From Rhodospirillaceae bacterium (lineage in GTDB: Bacteria > Pseudomonadota > Alphaproteobacteria > Rhodospirillales > JABJKH01), in contig JABJKH010000093.1 of assembly GCA_018660465.1 (NCBI GenBank), positions 1-64,000 on the forward strand: a stretch of 64,000 nt of DNA. The letters are read 5' to 3'. How positions within the stretch are numbered: position 1 is the first letter of the stretch; each line of letters starts with the position of its first letter. Made by a program: the position numbers and the translations under genes. Positions 7,184 through 16,878 of the stretch are shown here, piece after piece. The notes under the pieces are model-generated. The model was given only the letters and a program-made list of their open reading frames with translations, had not been told where the DNA came from and searched no databases.

Positions 7184-10051
7184 ATGGCTCTCCCTAAACA
7201 CCATGCCCCCAATATTCACGTGCGCGGCGCCCGCGAGCACAATCTTCAAAACGTTGATGTGGAAATTCCCCGCGACAGCCTGACCGTGGTCACCGGATTA
7301 TCAGGTTCGGGTAAGTCCTCCCTAGCGTTTGATACGATCTATGCCGAAGGCCAGCGCCGATATGTTGAAAGCCTGTCGGCTTATGCGCGCCAATTCTTGG
7401 AATTGATGCAAAAGCCGGACGTGGATTCCATCGAAGGCCTTTCACCGGCGATTTCCATCGAACAAAAGACCACGTCACGCAATCCTCGTTCTACAGTCGG
7501 CACAGTGACCGAGATCTATGATTACATGCGGTTGATGTTTGCGCGCATCGGCGTGCCGCATTCACCGGCGACAGGCCTGCCCATTGAAAGCCAAACCGTC
7601 AGCCAAATGGTCGACCGGGTCATGGAGATGGAAGACGGCACCCGCCTTTATATTCTGGGTCCCATCGCCCGGGGCAAAAAAGGTGAGTTCAAAAAAGAAC
7701 TCCAGGACCTGCGCAAGCGCGGATTTCAACGGGTTCGGGTAAATGGAGAGCTCTATGATATAGAGGACGCGCCAACCCTGGATAAGAAGTTTAAACACGA
7801 TATTGAGGTTGTTGTAGACCGTTTGGTCGTTCGGGAAGGGCTTGAGACCCGGCTTGCCGATAGTTTTGAGACGGCACTTGAACTGGCCGATGGCTTGGCC
7901 TTTACCGAAAACGCGGATTCGGGGGATCGGGTTACATTTTCGGCCAAGTTCGCCTGCCCTGTCTCCGGCTTCACGATTGATGAGATTGAGCCTCGGCTGT
8001 TTTCCTTCAACAGCCCCTTTGGTGCCTGCCCGGCCTGTGATGGCTTGGGCACAGAAATGTATTTTGACCCTGAACTGACGATCCCCAATGACCAGGTATC
8101 ATTGTCACAAGGGGCCATCGCGCCCTGGGCCAATTCGTCGTCCCACTATTACAGGCAAACCCTGGAAAGCCTCGCCTCACATTATAAATTCGACCTCGCC
8201 AAACCGTTCGCCAAATTGTCCAAAAAAATCCGCGAGATGGTGCTTTATGGCTCGGGAAATGAGTCGGTAACGCTGCGCTATAATGATGGTCGAAAGTCTT
8301 ATGATATCGACAAGCCGTTTGAAGGGGTTATCCCGAACATGGAACGGCGGTGGCAAGAAACTGATTCGTCTTGGGTGCGCGATGAACTAAGTCGCTATCA
8401 AACCGTGACAACGTGTGAAACATGCAGTGGCTATCGGCTAAAGCCTGAGGCCCTGTCGGTCAAAATTGATACCCTTAGCATTAGCGAAGTGGCGGGAATG
8501 TCTATCGATGAAGCCTGCGACTGGTTCATAGCGCTGGACGCAAAACTTAGCCCAAAACACAGCGAAATTGCCCGTCGAATTTTGCGCGAAATCAATGAGC
8601 GGCTGGGGTTCCTGCGCAATGTCGGGCTTGAATATCTGAACCTATCGCGCTCGTCCCGCACCTTATCGGGCGGCGAAAGCCAACGCATCCGGCTGGCATC
8701 TCAGATTGGCTCAGGCTTAACAGGTGTTCTTTATGTGCTTGATGAACCTTCCATCGGCCTGCATCAGCGCGACAATGCCCGACTTTTGGAAACCCTGAAA
8801 CATCTGCGGGATCTCGGAAATACCGTCATCGTTGTCGAGCATGATGAAGATGCCATTCTGGAAGCAGATTATCTCATCGATATGGGACCTGGGGCTGGCA
8901 TCCACGGCGGCAACGTGGTTGCCCACGGCACCCCCAAAGATGTCATGGTTCAGCCCGACAGTCTGACGGGACAGTACCTAACAGGCTTCCGGCAAATCCC
9001 TGTGCCGACCAAACGCCGCAAGGGCAAAAAAGGCAAAGCCCTGACCGTCGTCGGTGCCCGGGAAAATAATCTCGAGAACATCACGGTAAGTTTTCCGCTC
9101 GCGACCTTTACCTGTGTCACGGGAGTCTCAGGTGGCGGCAAGTCGTCACTGGTGGTGGAAACCCTCTACAAGGCCCTCGCTCGCCGCCTTCATGGTGCGC
9201 GGTTGCATCCTGGTGCCCACGACGAGATCAAGGGACTGGAACTCATTGATAAGGTCGTCGACATCGATCAATCACCCATTGGCCGAACGCCGCGCTCCAA
9301 TCCGGCCACCTACACAGGTTCCTTTACGGTCATTCGGGATTGGTTCGCCAACCTGCCGGAAAGCCAGCAGCGGGGCTATAAACCCGGTCGGTTCTCCTTC
9401 AACGTTAAGGGTGGGCGTTGTGAAGCCTGTCAGGGGGACGGCGTTATCAAAATCGAGATGCACTTCCTACCGGATGTCTATGTGCAGTGCGATGTCTGCA
9501 ACGGCAAACGCTATAATCGAGAAACCCTGGACATTAGGTTCCGCAATAAATCCATCGCGGATGTGCTGGATATGACCGTGGATGAGGCCTTGGATTTCTT
9601 CAAAGCCGTGCCATCGATTAAGAACAAAATGTTGACCTTGCAACGGGTTGGATTGGGCTATATCCACGTTGGCCAACAGGCGACAACGCTTTCTGGTGGG
9701 GAAGCACAGCGCGTCAAGCTTGCCAAGGAACTCTCTAAACGTGCCACCGGCAAGACCTTCTATATCCTGGACGAACCCACCACCGGACTGCATTTCGAAG
9801 ACGTTCGCAAGTTGTTGGAAGTGCTGCACGAATTAGTGGACCAGGGCAACACGGTGCTGGTCATTGAACATAACCTAGAAGTCATCAAAACCGCCGACTG
9901 GGTTATTGATCTCGGCCCCGAAGGCGGCTCCAAAGGTGGCCAAATTGTCGCCACCGGCACACCAGAAGAAGTCGTCAAAATCAAAGGCGGATACACCGCT
10001 CAATATCTGGCCGGACAACTAGATAAAAAACCAGCGCGTAAAACAGCGTAA
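7184..10051 (+). CDS. uvrA: Excinuclease ABC subunit A
   Basis: A 955-residue UvrA, the damage-recognition ATPase of nucleotide excision repair, which loads UvrB at lesions. Seen: Walker A motifs [10 protein letters not shown] (N-terminal) and [10 protein letters not shown] (C-terminal), two ABC signatures ([11 protein letters not shown] and [11 protein letters not shown]), two Walker B segments ([10 protein letters not shown] and [10 protein letters not shown]), and the zinc module CEACQGDG...CDVCNG. The first zinc module begins CPVSG, so one of its usual cysteines is serine while CPACDG is kept. No strong ribosome site precedes the ATG. The promoter region carries GAAC-N6-GAAC, one base short of the SOS spacing. 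In many alphaproteobacteria uvrA lies directly opposite ssb; here three genes intervene. Confidence 0.97.
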   Translation: MALPKHHAPNIHVRGAREHNLQNVDVEIPRDSLTVVTGLSGSGKSSLAFDTIYAEGQRRYVESLSAYARQFLELMQKPDVDSIEGLSPAISIEQKTTSRNPRSTVGTVTEIYDYMRLMFARIGVPHSPATGLPIESQTVSQMVDRVMEMEDGTRLYILGPIARGKKGEFKKELQDLRKRGFQRVRVNGELYDIEDAPTLDKKFKHDIEVVVDRLVVREGLETRLADSFETALELADGLAFTENADSGDRVTFSAKFACPVSGFTIDEIEPRLFSFNSPFGACPACDGLGTEMYFDPELTIPNDQVSLSQGAIAPWANSSSHYYRQTLESLASHYKFDLAKPFAKLSKKIREMVLYGSGNESVTLRYNDGRKSYDIDKPFEGVIPNMERRWQETDSSWVRDELSRYQTVTTCETCSGYRLKPEALSVKIDTLSISEVAGMSIDEACDWFIALDAKLSPKHSEIARRILREINERLGFLRNVGLEYLNLSRSSRTLSGGESQRIRLASQIGSGLTGVLYVLDEPSIGLHQRDNARLLETLKHLRDLGNTVIVVEHDEDAILEADYLIDMGPGAGIHGGNVVAHGTPKDVMVQPDSLTGQYLTGFRQIPVPTKRRKGKKGKALTVVGARENNLENITVSFPLATFTCVTGVSGGGKSSLVVETLYKALARRLHGARLHPGAHDEIKGLELIDKVVDIDQSPIGRTPRSNPATYTGSFTVIRDWFANLPESQQRGYKPGRFSFNVKGGRCEACQGDGVIKIEMHFLPDVYVQCDVCNGKRYNRETLDIRFRNKSIADVLDMTVDEALDFFKAVPSIKNKMLTLQRVGLGYIHVGQQATTLSGGEAQRVKLAKELSKRATGKTFYILDEPTTGLHFEDVRKLLEVLHELVDQGNTVLVIEHNLEVIKTADWVIDLGPEGGSKGGQIVATGTPEEVVKIKGGYTAQYLAGQLDKKPARKTA

Positions 10052-10120
10052 CCCTGTTTGCATTTTCTTCACTAATTTCTCTCATATTTGGGAGGGGAAT
10101 TAGGGAAATTGGGGGTAGCC

Positions 10121-10657
10121 ATGTCGGGACCGGCTTACGAACCGAAATATTTCAAGGATATGGAGATAATTTTTGCCGAGGGTGACAGAGGTGGCGAAGC
10201 CTATTTCGTTAAATCCGGACAGGTTCGACTGACCAAAAACATCGACGGCAAGATGGAAAATCTTACCACGGTCGAGACCGATGCAATTTTCGGTGAGTTG
10301 GCAATTCTTGGCGACATACCCCGCCACGCAACTGCCGTCGCCATCGGCGAGTGCCATTGTTTATCGATCAACCGCCAGGACCTTCATGCGATCGTCGGCG
10401 AAACCAGCGGTGAAGTTCAAGGGCTGATCAGTTTCTTGGTTACCTATTGTGAAGAATTTCTGGTCTACGAAATGCGCGGATACATTCCGGGTGAGGCCGA
10501 AAAACCCGAACATAGGAAAGCATTTCACCTGCTAAAAACCGGCGAAATCCAACGCGCGATCGGCGAAATAAAAGACCCCGTCATGACCGTCATACTCCGC
10601 TCGCTCTATCACTATGCGGAACGCAGGCTGCCACTGGAACTTTGGGAACTTCTCTAA
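10121..10657 (+). CDS. Stand-alone cyclic nucleotide-binding domain protein
   Basis: A 178-residue cytoplasmic protein with one Crp-type cyclic nucleotide-binding domain over residues 10-115. Seen: the phosphate-binding-cassette-like segment FGELAILGDIPRHATAVA, with the Gly-Glu and Arg residues of the family, so cAMP or cGMP binding is plausible. There is no helix-turn-helix, kinase or channel segment; the C-terminal 60 residues are helical and unrecognised. It may act through a partner protein. The ATG at 10121 has GGGGG upstream; an earlier TTG at 10088 does not. It follows uvrA by 69 bases and its stop overlaps that of the convergent secreted gene by 4 bp. Confidence 0.75.
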   Translation: MSGPAYEPKYFKDMEIIFAEGDRGGEAYFVKSGQVRLTKNIDGKMENLTTVETDAIFGELAILGDIPRHATAVAIGECHCLSINRQDLHAIVGETSGEVQGLISFLVTYCEEFLVYEMRGYIPGEAEKPEHRKAFHLLKTGEIQRAIGEIKDPVMTVILRSLYHYAERRLPLELWELL

Positions 10658-11439
10658 CTTCCAGGCCGAATACGTCGCCACACATCACGGGTCACTTCGG
10701 CCATGCTTTCGGCCTGGAAATGGCTAAGGCAATTCCGCATACCAACGATGTAATAGTTATTTAGGTCTCGCTTGCAGTCATCGAAGCGCCGACGCGCCAA
10801 TTTTTCACCCCTCGATTCCGGGTCCTTGCCGATAACGTCACGCCATAAAGAATATCTTTTGAGTCTAGAGACCTCACCCTTTCCAGGCAGAACATTGATC
10901 ATTTTTTGGGTCAGTCGAGATTCTGTCACCGCATCCTTTTGAGTGATCATAGAGCCCTCGGCACGCTTGCGAAGTGGGCCGGTAAATTGAGCAATTTCTT
11001 TTTTGCTCAGCGGATTGATGTCCTTTGGTTTGCTGAGCGGCACCAAAGACCCAAGCTTACCGACCGACAGAGCGGCCTTTTCTACTCTCATAGAAATCAG
11101 TTCACGCTCCGGGATACTGATGGTGACGGATGCATAACCGTTAGAACTTTTAATCCGAACCCGGTCGGCGACTGAAACTTTTTTAACCCTGCCTTTTACG
11201 TCCTTAACGTACATCGACAAATCAGTTTCAATGGTCGGAAGATATTCCGTCCCATCGACGGGAATTCCGCGCTGTTCTTGCAAACAAAAGGTCGAAAACT
11301 CAGCCGAACAGGTGCCATTTTCGCAGGTCATCGGCGTTGCCTCAACCGACGCTATCAATCCCAGAATTTGCGGTGCAGCTTCCGTCCGACCAGAACCAAC
11401 CAGTAACAACACAGAAATTATCAAGATACGAACAAGCAT
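10654..11439 (-). CDS. Secreted hypothetical protein
   Basis: A 261-residue protein with a clear N-terminal signal peptide (MLVRILIISVLLLVGSGRTEA, probable cleavage after an Ala-rich site near residue 22). The mature part has cysteines near the N-terminus (CENGTC and FCLQEQ) and two near the C-terminus (DDCKRDL and RNCLSHF), suggesting disulfides in the periplasm. No known domain is recognised. The start has GGAGG five bases upstream; a longer in-frame start does not. It is convergent with the CNB gene and divergent from the hybrid kinase. Confidence 0.7.
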   Translation of the reverse strand: MLVRILIISVLLLVGSGRTEAAPQILGLIASVEATPMTCENGTCSAEFSTFCLQEQRGIPVDGTEYLPTIETDLSMYVKDVKGRVKKVSVADRVRIKSSNGYASVTISIPERELISMRVEKAALSVGKLGSLVPLSKPKDINPLSKKEIAQFTGPLRKRAEGSMITQKDAVTESRLTQKMINVLPGKGEVSRLKRYSLWRDVIGKDPESRGEKLARRRFDDCKRDLNNYYIVGMRNCLSHFQAESMAEVTRDVWRRIRPGS

Positions 11440-11588
11440 AACGCCCTCCATCTCTAACCTAAACAAAGAGTCTCACAGACCACAGGGCGGCGTCAACTGG
11501 CGGCAATTAGCGACGATTAAAATTAAATATAAATAATTTGATAATAAATGGTTGTATTTTTTCCTAACGTCCCCAGATCGAAATTTAA

Positions 11589-11603
11589 TGATAATGATTA
11601 TTA
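11589..11603 (+). promoter_or_regulatory. Fur-box-like 7-1-7 inverted repeat
   Basis: TGATAAT-G-ATTATTA matches 13 of the 14 defined positions of the Fur consensus TGATAAT-n-ATTATCA. It ends 26 bases before the GTG start of the hybrid histidine kinase, where a repressor would overlap the promoter or leader. This suggests iron (Fur) or manganese (Mur) control of the kinase. The region is AT-rich, so chance is not excluded. Confidence 0.5.
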
Positions 11604-11629
11604 ATTTAACCAGCACCTAAGGGGAAACG

Positions 11630-14002
11630 GTGTCCATGGTTCAGAAGACAAAAGACCGTCTTACGAACAACGACCTGCGACAGGTGGTCGATGCCTGTCC
11701 TGCCATTATTTACACCCGCGATGTTCAGGGTGACTTCCAAGCAACATTCATGAGTGAGAGCATTACGGAACAACTGGGCTATGAGCCTCAAGAGTTCTTG
11801 AATAATGTACAGTTTTGGAATGACCATATCCACCCAGATGATATTTCTCGGGTGCTAAAGGAATTCCCGTCGGTATTAAAGAATGGCCATCTAAGCCATA
11901 AGTATCGGTTCCGTCACAAGGACGGTACCTACTGCCTCGTGCGTGATGATATGAAGTTCATCTCTGATGCAGATGGCACGCCTGAGAAAATAGTCGGGAC
12001 CTTGCTTGATTTCACCAGACAAGACCTAATCGACGAAGCGTTTCTAGCCAGCAATGAACGGTTTCGACGTTTCTTCAACATGCCGTTTACCGGCGCCGGC
12101 ATAACGGCGATTTCCGACAAAAGCTGGATCGAGGTCAACGACACCCTATGCCGTCTTATGGGTTATAGCCGCGAAGAAATGCTGGAATTGACTTGGGCTG
12201 ATTTGACCCATCCAGATGACATTGATGAAAACACGCGTCTGTTTAACGAGACTATTTCAGGGGAAAATCTTAAGTCATACGGAATGGAAAAGCGTTATAT
12301 CCGCAAGGATGGGTCAACGCTTTATGCAATTTTGTATTCCGAATGCGTACGGCAACCAGACGGAACTCCGAGTTATATGGTCATTTCCGTTGAGGATATT
12401 ACTGAACGCAAGCAGTTCGAAATGGCACTCTTGCAAAGCGAGGAGAACATCAAACAAGAACGCAACTGGCTAATCGATGCAATTAACGCCTTCAAAGACG
12501 GATTTGCCCTCTACGACGCAGACGACAAGTTGGTGATCTGCAACGAAAATTTTCTTAAAGCCCATGAAGATTTGAGGAACATTTTGAAACCGGGCATTAC
12601 CTATGAGGAATGTGTCAGGACCCGTGCAAGGCTTAGCCAGCATAGAGATGGCATAATACGGGACGAAGAATGGATACAAAAAAGATTACACCAACACCGC
12701 AACCCAACGGAGCCATTTGAACGATCCTTTGCCGATGGAACAACATTTCAAATTCACGAATTTAAAACGCGTAACGGCGGCACGGCCGTCGCCCGATTTG
12801 ACATTACAAACCAAAAGAAGGCCAACAATTCGTTGGCTCAAAATGAAATTAAATTGAAGGCGGCACTTTCCAAAGCCGACGAAGCCAACCAAGCCAAATC
12901 GATATTCCTAGCCGCCGCCAGTCACGATGTCCGTCAACCCCTTCAGTCAATGGGGATGTTCCTCTCTGTGCTGGAAGACAAGTTATCAAAGACCCCAGTT
13001 GGCAAAGAAAAAACCGTTCAGGCCCTGGTCGATCGTATGAATGATTCGGTTTCGGTTCTTACCGGATTGTTTGATTCGCTCTTGGAAATTTCCAAGCTGG
13101 AATCACAAACTTTGGAACCGATAATTACAGAATTTAATGTTGCCGAATTGGTCGCACGATTGGCGGGTCAGTTTGAGTCTCGGGCTCGCGATAAGGGGCT
13201 TGATTTCAAAGTTGTAAGCGGCGATTTCAAAATCCAGTGCGATAAAACCCTTGTAAGTCAAATCTTGAGCAATTTCCTGAGTAATGCCATCCGTTATACA
13301 GACACCGGCGAAATTCTATTCGGAGTTTATCGACAGGGAAGACAAATTAGTATCGAGGTAAAAGACGCGGGCATCGGCATCTCCGAAACAAATATAAATC
13401 ACATCTTTAATGAGTTCTTTCAGGTCGGAAACAAACAACGCGACCGGACAAAAGGATTGGGTCTCGGACTAGCCATCGCCAAAAGAACTGCCGATCTAAT
13501 GGCCCTGCCTCTTACGGTATCGTCAAAAGAGGGAAAAGGATCCAAGTTTGCAATTCAAGTGCCTCTCGCTAATGACCATTCGGATACCTCCAAACAGGTC
13601 GCTGATGGTGCCTCTAACAAACCAGGAAACAGCGCCACGAAAACGATCCTCGTGATCGACGACGACCCGATCGTTTTGGAAAGCTTGAAATTCCGCCTGG
13701 AAGCTTGGAACCACGTGGCACTCGCAGCCCTTTCGCTGGAAGAAGCGCAGGAATTGCTCCTCCAAAACGACACCCACCCCGATATCATCATCTCGGACTT
13801 GAGACTGAGCGAGACCATGGACGGCGTTCAGGCTATCAAGGTTCTGCGCGCTGGCCTAAAAAACGATGTTACCGGCATCATTCTGACCGGCGATACCTCC
13901 CCCGACCGACTTGCATACATTGAACAAGATGGACTCACCGTGGTTCACAAGCCGGTCCATTCCGATATGTTAGCGGCATTGCTGAACGAGCCCTTCAGTT
14001 AA
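11630..14002 (+). CDS. Cytoplasmic PAS-domain hybrid histidine kinase
   Basis: A 790-residue sensor kinase without membrane segments. Seen in order: PAS (about 15-135), PAS/PAC (140-265), a third divergent PAS-like domain (275-400), HisKA with H432 in ASHDVRQPLQ, HATPase with the N-box FLSNAIRYT and G-boxes DAGIGIS and GLGLGLAIAK, then a receiver domain (670-790) with acidic D677-D679, phospho-acceptor D723 and K774. Phosphate likely passes from H432 to D723 and on to an unlinked partner. The ASHDxRQPL H-box marks a subclass often paired with response regulators not encoded nearby. GTG at 11630 follows AAGGGG; an ATG six bases later is possible. A Fur-like box lies just upstream. Confidence 0.92.
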   Translation: MSMVQKTKDRLTNNDLRQVVDACPAIIYTRDVQGDFQATFMSESITEQLGYEPQEFLNNVQFWNDHIHPDDISRVLKEFPSVLKNGHLSHKYRFRHKDGTYCLVRDDMKFISDADGTPEKIVGTLLDFTRQDLIDEAFLASNERFRRFFNMPFTGAGITAISDKSWIEVNDTLCRLMGYSREEMLELTWADLTHPDDIDENTRLFNETISGENLKSYGMEKRYIRKDGSTLYAILYSECVRQPDGTPSYMVISVEDITERKQFEMALLQSEENIKQERNWLIDAINAFKDGFALYDADDKLVICNENFLKAHEDLRNILKPGITYEECVRTRARLSQHRDGIIRDEEWIQKRLHQHRNPTEPFERSFADGTTFQIHEFKTRNGGTAVARFDITNQKKANNSLAQNEIKLKAALSKADEANQAKSIFLAAASHDVRQPLQSMGMFLSVLEDKLSKTPVGKEKTVQALVDRMNDSVSVLTGLFDSLLEISKLESQTLEPIITEFNVAELVARLAGQFESRARDKGLDFKVVSGDFKIQCDKTLVSQILSNFLSNAIRYTDTGEILFGVYRQGRQISIEVKDAGIGISETNINHIFNEFFQVGNKQRDRTKGLGLGLAIAKRTADLMALPLTVSSKEGKGSKFAIQVPLANDHSDTSKQVADGASNKPGNSATKTILVIDDDPIVLESLKFRLEAWNHVALAALSLEEAQELLLQNDTHPDIIISDLRLSETMDGVQAIKVLRAGLKNDVTGIILTGDTSPDRLAYIEQDGLTVVHKPVHSDMLAALLNEPFS

Positions 14003-14558
14003 CCGATCCCATTTCATCCACGTCGGACGTGCATTTGTAATCCAAATATTGCCCGTCAATAATTATAAACTGGCGAAAAGTAGTGCCTGCACTAGGCATC
14101 TGCCCCTCATGAATGCGGCAAAGTAATGTAATGATACTGTCAGGTTTCTGTAAGAGATTTTTAGCTATAATAACAACATCTTAACTACGGTAAAACTCGA
14201 CGAAACACATCGACATATTGCGAAACTATTTTAGATTTCAAATTTGTAAGTAAAATTAATGACCTATTATACTTAATATAGAAATTCTGGTATACTGAAA
14301 CCTTAGAAATCTGGATGTACAGTAAATTATTTACATAATAATTATATAAATATTTTTTTCTTGCAAAAATAATTAGCGACCACACATGCAAATCCGAGGG
14401 TGCAATCGATGAACACCCTAACGGTAAAGGATTTATGACCATTGGGACACCCAACTACTTTGATTAATCAAGATCAATCGAAGCTAAATTCAGGGAACAA
14501 TGCGAAAAAGTAAATTAGTTCAGTTATCACATTTCACCTCTAGAGGGAGACTTCAGAC
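14003..14558. other. Long AT-rich intergenic region upstream of a chemoreceptor
   Basis: A stretch of 556 bases with no supported gene. A minus-strand frame at 14185-14454 is open but AT-driven and lacks a ribosome site. It holds a short CACGT-CGG-ACGTG hairpin just after the kinase stop, very AT-rich DNA around 14330-14375, and the perfect 12-bp palindrome TTGATTAATCAA at 14460-14471, about 90 bases before the chemoreceptor start. It probably contains the chemoreceptor promoter; no clear -35/-10 pair stands out. Confidence 0.55.
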
Positions 14559-16751
14559 ATGCGGTTCAACGCCATTCAAACTTGGTTCTCAAACCTACGG
14601 ACAAAAACAAAAGTCCTCATCGGCGTTTTATCGCCTTTGGTCCTATTAGTTATCCTAGGCATCGTCGCGGTCACCAGCATAAACAGCATCGTAAAAACCA
14701 ACGGGTGGGTTGACCATACACGTGTGGTTCTGGCTGATGCAGCCGCAATTGTCGGGTCTGCTGTGGACATGGAAACCGGTATGCGGGGCTACTTATTGGC
14801 CGGCAAGGAAGGCTTCCTTGATCCCTACAAAGGCGGCGAGAAGCATACCTACGAAAGAATTGCAGAACTCCAAAAGACTGTTAGTGATAACCCTAAGCAA
14901 GTGGGGCGCTTGGCTGAGGTCGAAAAGACCCTGAAAGCCTGGCAGAAGAACGTTACCACCCCAACTATTAACCTTCGCCGTAAGATCGGCGACGCCAAGA
15001 CAATGAATGATATGGCGGCCTTGGTTGGCGAAGCAAAAGGCAAGGTCTTCTTCGATAAATTTAGGGGCCAAATTGCCACCTTCATCGGTCGTGAACAGAA
15101 GCTGTTAGATAAACGTGAAAGCGACTTCGGGAAACTCTTGGTTTCGTCCAGCGTCGACAGCGCCGTCGCGAAGCAGACCATCGGATGGGTGACGCATACC
15201 TACAAGGTGATCGCTAAGGCTAATGATATCTTGGCGGCTGCCGTAGACATGGAAACCGGTATGCGGGGCTACCTGTTAGCTGGGAAAGAAGAATTCCTGG
15301 GTCCTTATAAGGGCGGCGCAAAGCATTTCTACAAGGCAATTTCCGACCTTCGCAAAACCGTTAGTGACAACCCTGCACAAGTTAAACTTCTGACCGAAAC
15401 TGAAGCCAATATCAAAGGCTGGCAAACGACGGTCACGGAGCCCACAATCCAACTTCGCCGTGACATTGGCACCGCCAAAACCATGGACGACATGGCGGAC
15501 TTGGTGGGACAAGCCAAAGGCAAAGTCTACTTTGATGGCTTCCGCAAAATCATGGGTGAATTTTCTGCCGAAGAAGCAGGCCTGATGAATACGCGTAAAG
15601 CCCACAATGATAGCACTCTCAAATCCACCTTCACCCTTATCGCAGTCTGCATCATTGGCGGCTTGGTCATCGGTATCATTCTGGCGGTCGTTATTGGCGC
15701 CGGTATCGCCAACCCAATCAACAATATGACCGGATCAATGAAAACACTGGCAACTGGTGATACCACCGTCGAAGTTCCAGGAACCGGTCGCGGCGACGAA
15801 ATCGGCGACATGGCCGAAGCGGTGGAAGTCTTTAAGGCGAACATGATCAAGTCTGATGAACTGGCGGATGAACAACGTCAGGAAGCGGAAGCCAAAGAAG
15901 CACGGCAGCGGACCATGGAGAACTTGATGGATGTATTCGAACAGGGCGTCACCGGCGTTCTGGGCGAGGTCAGTTCTGCCTCTCATACCATGAAATCAGC
16001 TGCGGAAGGCATGGTTCAAACGGCAGATCAAACGCTTGAGCAATCGAGTGTCGTTGCCAGCACGGCGGAACAAACTTCCGGCAACGTTCAAACTGCCGCA
16101 ACTGCCGCGGAAGAACTCTCGGCCTCGATTGGGGAAATCAGTCGCCAAGTAACTCATTCCTCGCAAATCGCCAATGAGGCCGTAAGTGAAGTGCAAACCA
16201 CCAGCGGAAAGATCAACGAACTTGCAGACGCGTCGCAAAAGATCGGCGACGTGGTTGCATTGATTACGGATATCGCCGATCAAACCAATCTGCTGGCGCT
16301 GAACGCAACAATTGAGGCCGCGCGGGCAGGTGATGCCGGTAAAGGCTTCGCAGTTGTTGCTTCTGAGGTTAAGAACTTGGCCAATCAAACGGCTAAGGCG
16401 ACCGAAGAAATCAGCATTCATATCACCGGCATCCAGCAATCGACTCAAGAAGCTGTGACGGCGATGGATGGTATTGGCAATACGATCGGCAATATTAACG
16501 AGGTCGCATCTACCATCGCGGCGGCGGTTGAAGAACAAGGTGCCGCAACGCAAGAAATCGCTCGTAACGTTGAGCAAGCGGCGGCTGGCACGACCGAAGT
16601 GACCAGCAGCATGGCGACCGTTAACAACGCTGCGAGTGAAACAGGCACGGCGGCGAATAGTGTGCTGACCTCTGTAGAAACACTATCGGATCATTCCGAT
16701 AGCCTACGCGGTCAAGTCGAGCAGTTCCTGAGCGATATCAAGGAGGCGTAA
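14559..16751 (+). CDS. Methyl-accepting chemotaxis protein with two CHASE3 domains
   Basis: A 730-residue chemoreceptor. Seen: TM1 at about 20-42, two tandem CHASE3-type sensor domains (about 46-190 and 206-350), TM2 at about 357-382, a HAMP domain to about 440, and a long methylation/signalling coiled coil. The coiled coil contains the hairpin tip core [20 protein letters not shown] that contacts CheA and CheW. It would sense an extracytoplasmic cue and steer flagellar motors. CHASE3 ligands are largely unknown. The two sensor domains align with an exact 160-residue offset. AGAGGGAG precedes the ATG and a strong terminator follows. No che genes are nearby. The tip is identical to that of the receptor at 56459-58207. 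Confidence 0.95.
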   Translation: MRFNAIQTWFSNLRTKTKVLIGVLSPLVLLVILGIVAVTSINSIVKTNGWVDHTRVVLADAAAIVGSAVDMETGMRGYLLAGKEGFLDPYKGGEKHTYERIAELQKTVSDNPKQVGRLAEVEKTLKAWQKNVTTPTINLRRKIGDAKTMNDMAALVGEAKGKVFFDKFRGQIATFIGREQKLLDKRESDFGKLLVSSSVDSAVAKQTIGWVTHTYKVIAKANDILAAAVDMETGMRGYLLAGKEEFLGPYKGGAKHFYKAISDLRKTVSDNPAQVKLLTETEANIKGWQTTVTEPTIQLRRDIGTAKTMDDMADLVGQAKGKVYFDGFRKIMGEFSAEEAGLMNTRKAHNDSTLKSTFTLIAVCIIGGLVIGIILAVVIGAGIANPINNMTGSMKTLATGDTTVEVPGTGRGDEIGDMAEAVEVFKANMIKSDELADEQRQEAEAKEARQRTMENLMDVFEQGVTGVLGEVSSASHTMKSAAEGMVQTADQTLEQSSVVASTAEQTSGNVQTAATAAEELSASIGEISRQVTHSSQIANEAVSEVQTTSGKINELADASQKIGDVVALITDIADQTNLLALNATIEAARAGDAGKGFAVVASEVKNLANQTAKATEEISIHITGIQQSTQEAVTAMDGIGNTIGNINEVASTIAAAVEEQGAATQEIARNVEQAAAGTTEVTSSMATVNNAASETGTAANSVLTSVETLSDHSDSLRGQVEQFLSDIKEA
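14706..15593 (+). repeat. Internal tandem duplication of the CHASE3 coding segment
   Basis: Residues 50-209 and 210-345 of the chemoreceptor repeat with an exact 480-bp offset and no indel. The best-preserved block, encoding [16 protein letters not shown], starts at 14763 and 15243 and is almost identical in DNA over 30 bases. Other parts have diverged (for example KTVSDNP is kept while its neighbours vary), so the duplication is old but under shared constraint. Confidence 0.85.
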
Positions 16752-16783
16752 GACACACAAGCACGTACTACAGTTTAAGATCA

Positions 16784-16831
16784 GGGCCATTCGTACCCCG
16801 GGGTTTGCCGGGAAATACGGATGGCCCTTTT
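16784..16831 (+). terminator. Rho-independent terminator of the chemoreceptor gene
   Basis: GGGCCATTCGTA pairs with TACGGATGGCCC (one mismatch) around a GC-rich loop, followed by TTTT. It lies 32 bases beyond the chemoreceptor stop and before trmFO. Confidence 0.85.
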
Positions 16832-16878
16832 CTGTTACAATCTTGTAAGTAGCCCGCTCCAGCGCTATCAGTTGCCCC

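Noticed and set aside
7184-10051. UvrA first zinc module CPVS (missing cysteine) as evidence of inactivation
   Set aside because: As far as I recall this substitution is common in alphaproteobacterial UvrA, and all ATPase motifs and the second zinc module are intact.
10041-10066. AAACAG/CTGTTT hairpin at the uvrA stop as a terminator
   Set aside because: The stem is only 6 bp and AT-rich, includes the stop codon, and the following T-run is interrupted.
14185-14454. 89-codon minus-strand frame in the long intergenic region
   Set aside because: AT-driven composition, no ribosome site, and no plausible partner context.
14460-14471. TTGATTAATCAA as an FNR box for the CHASE3 chemoreceptor
   Set aside because: Perfectly palindromic, but the half-sites are 2 bases apart, not 4, so it does not fit the FNR spacing.
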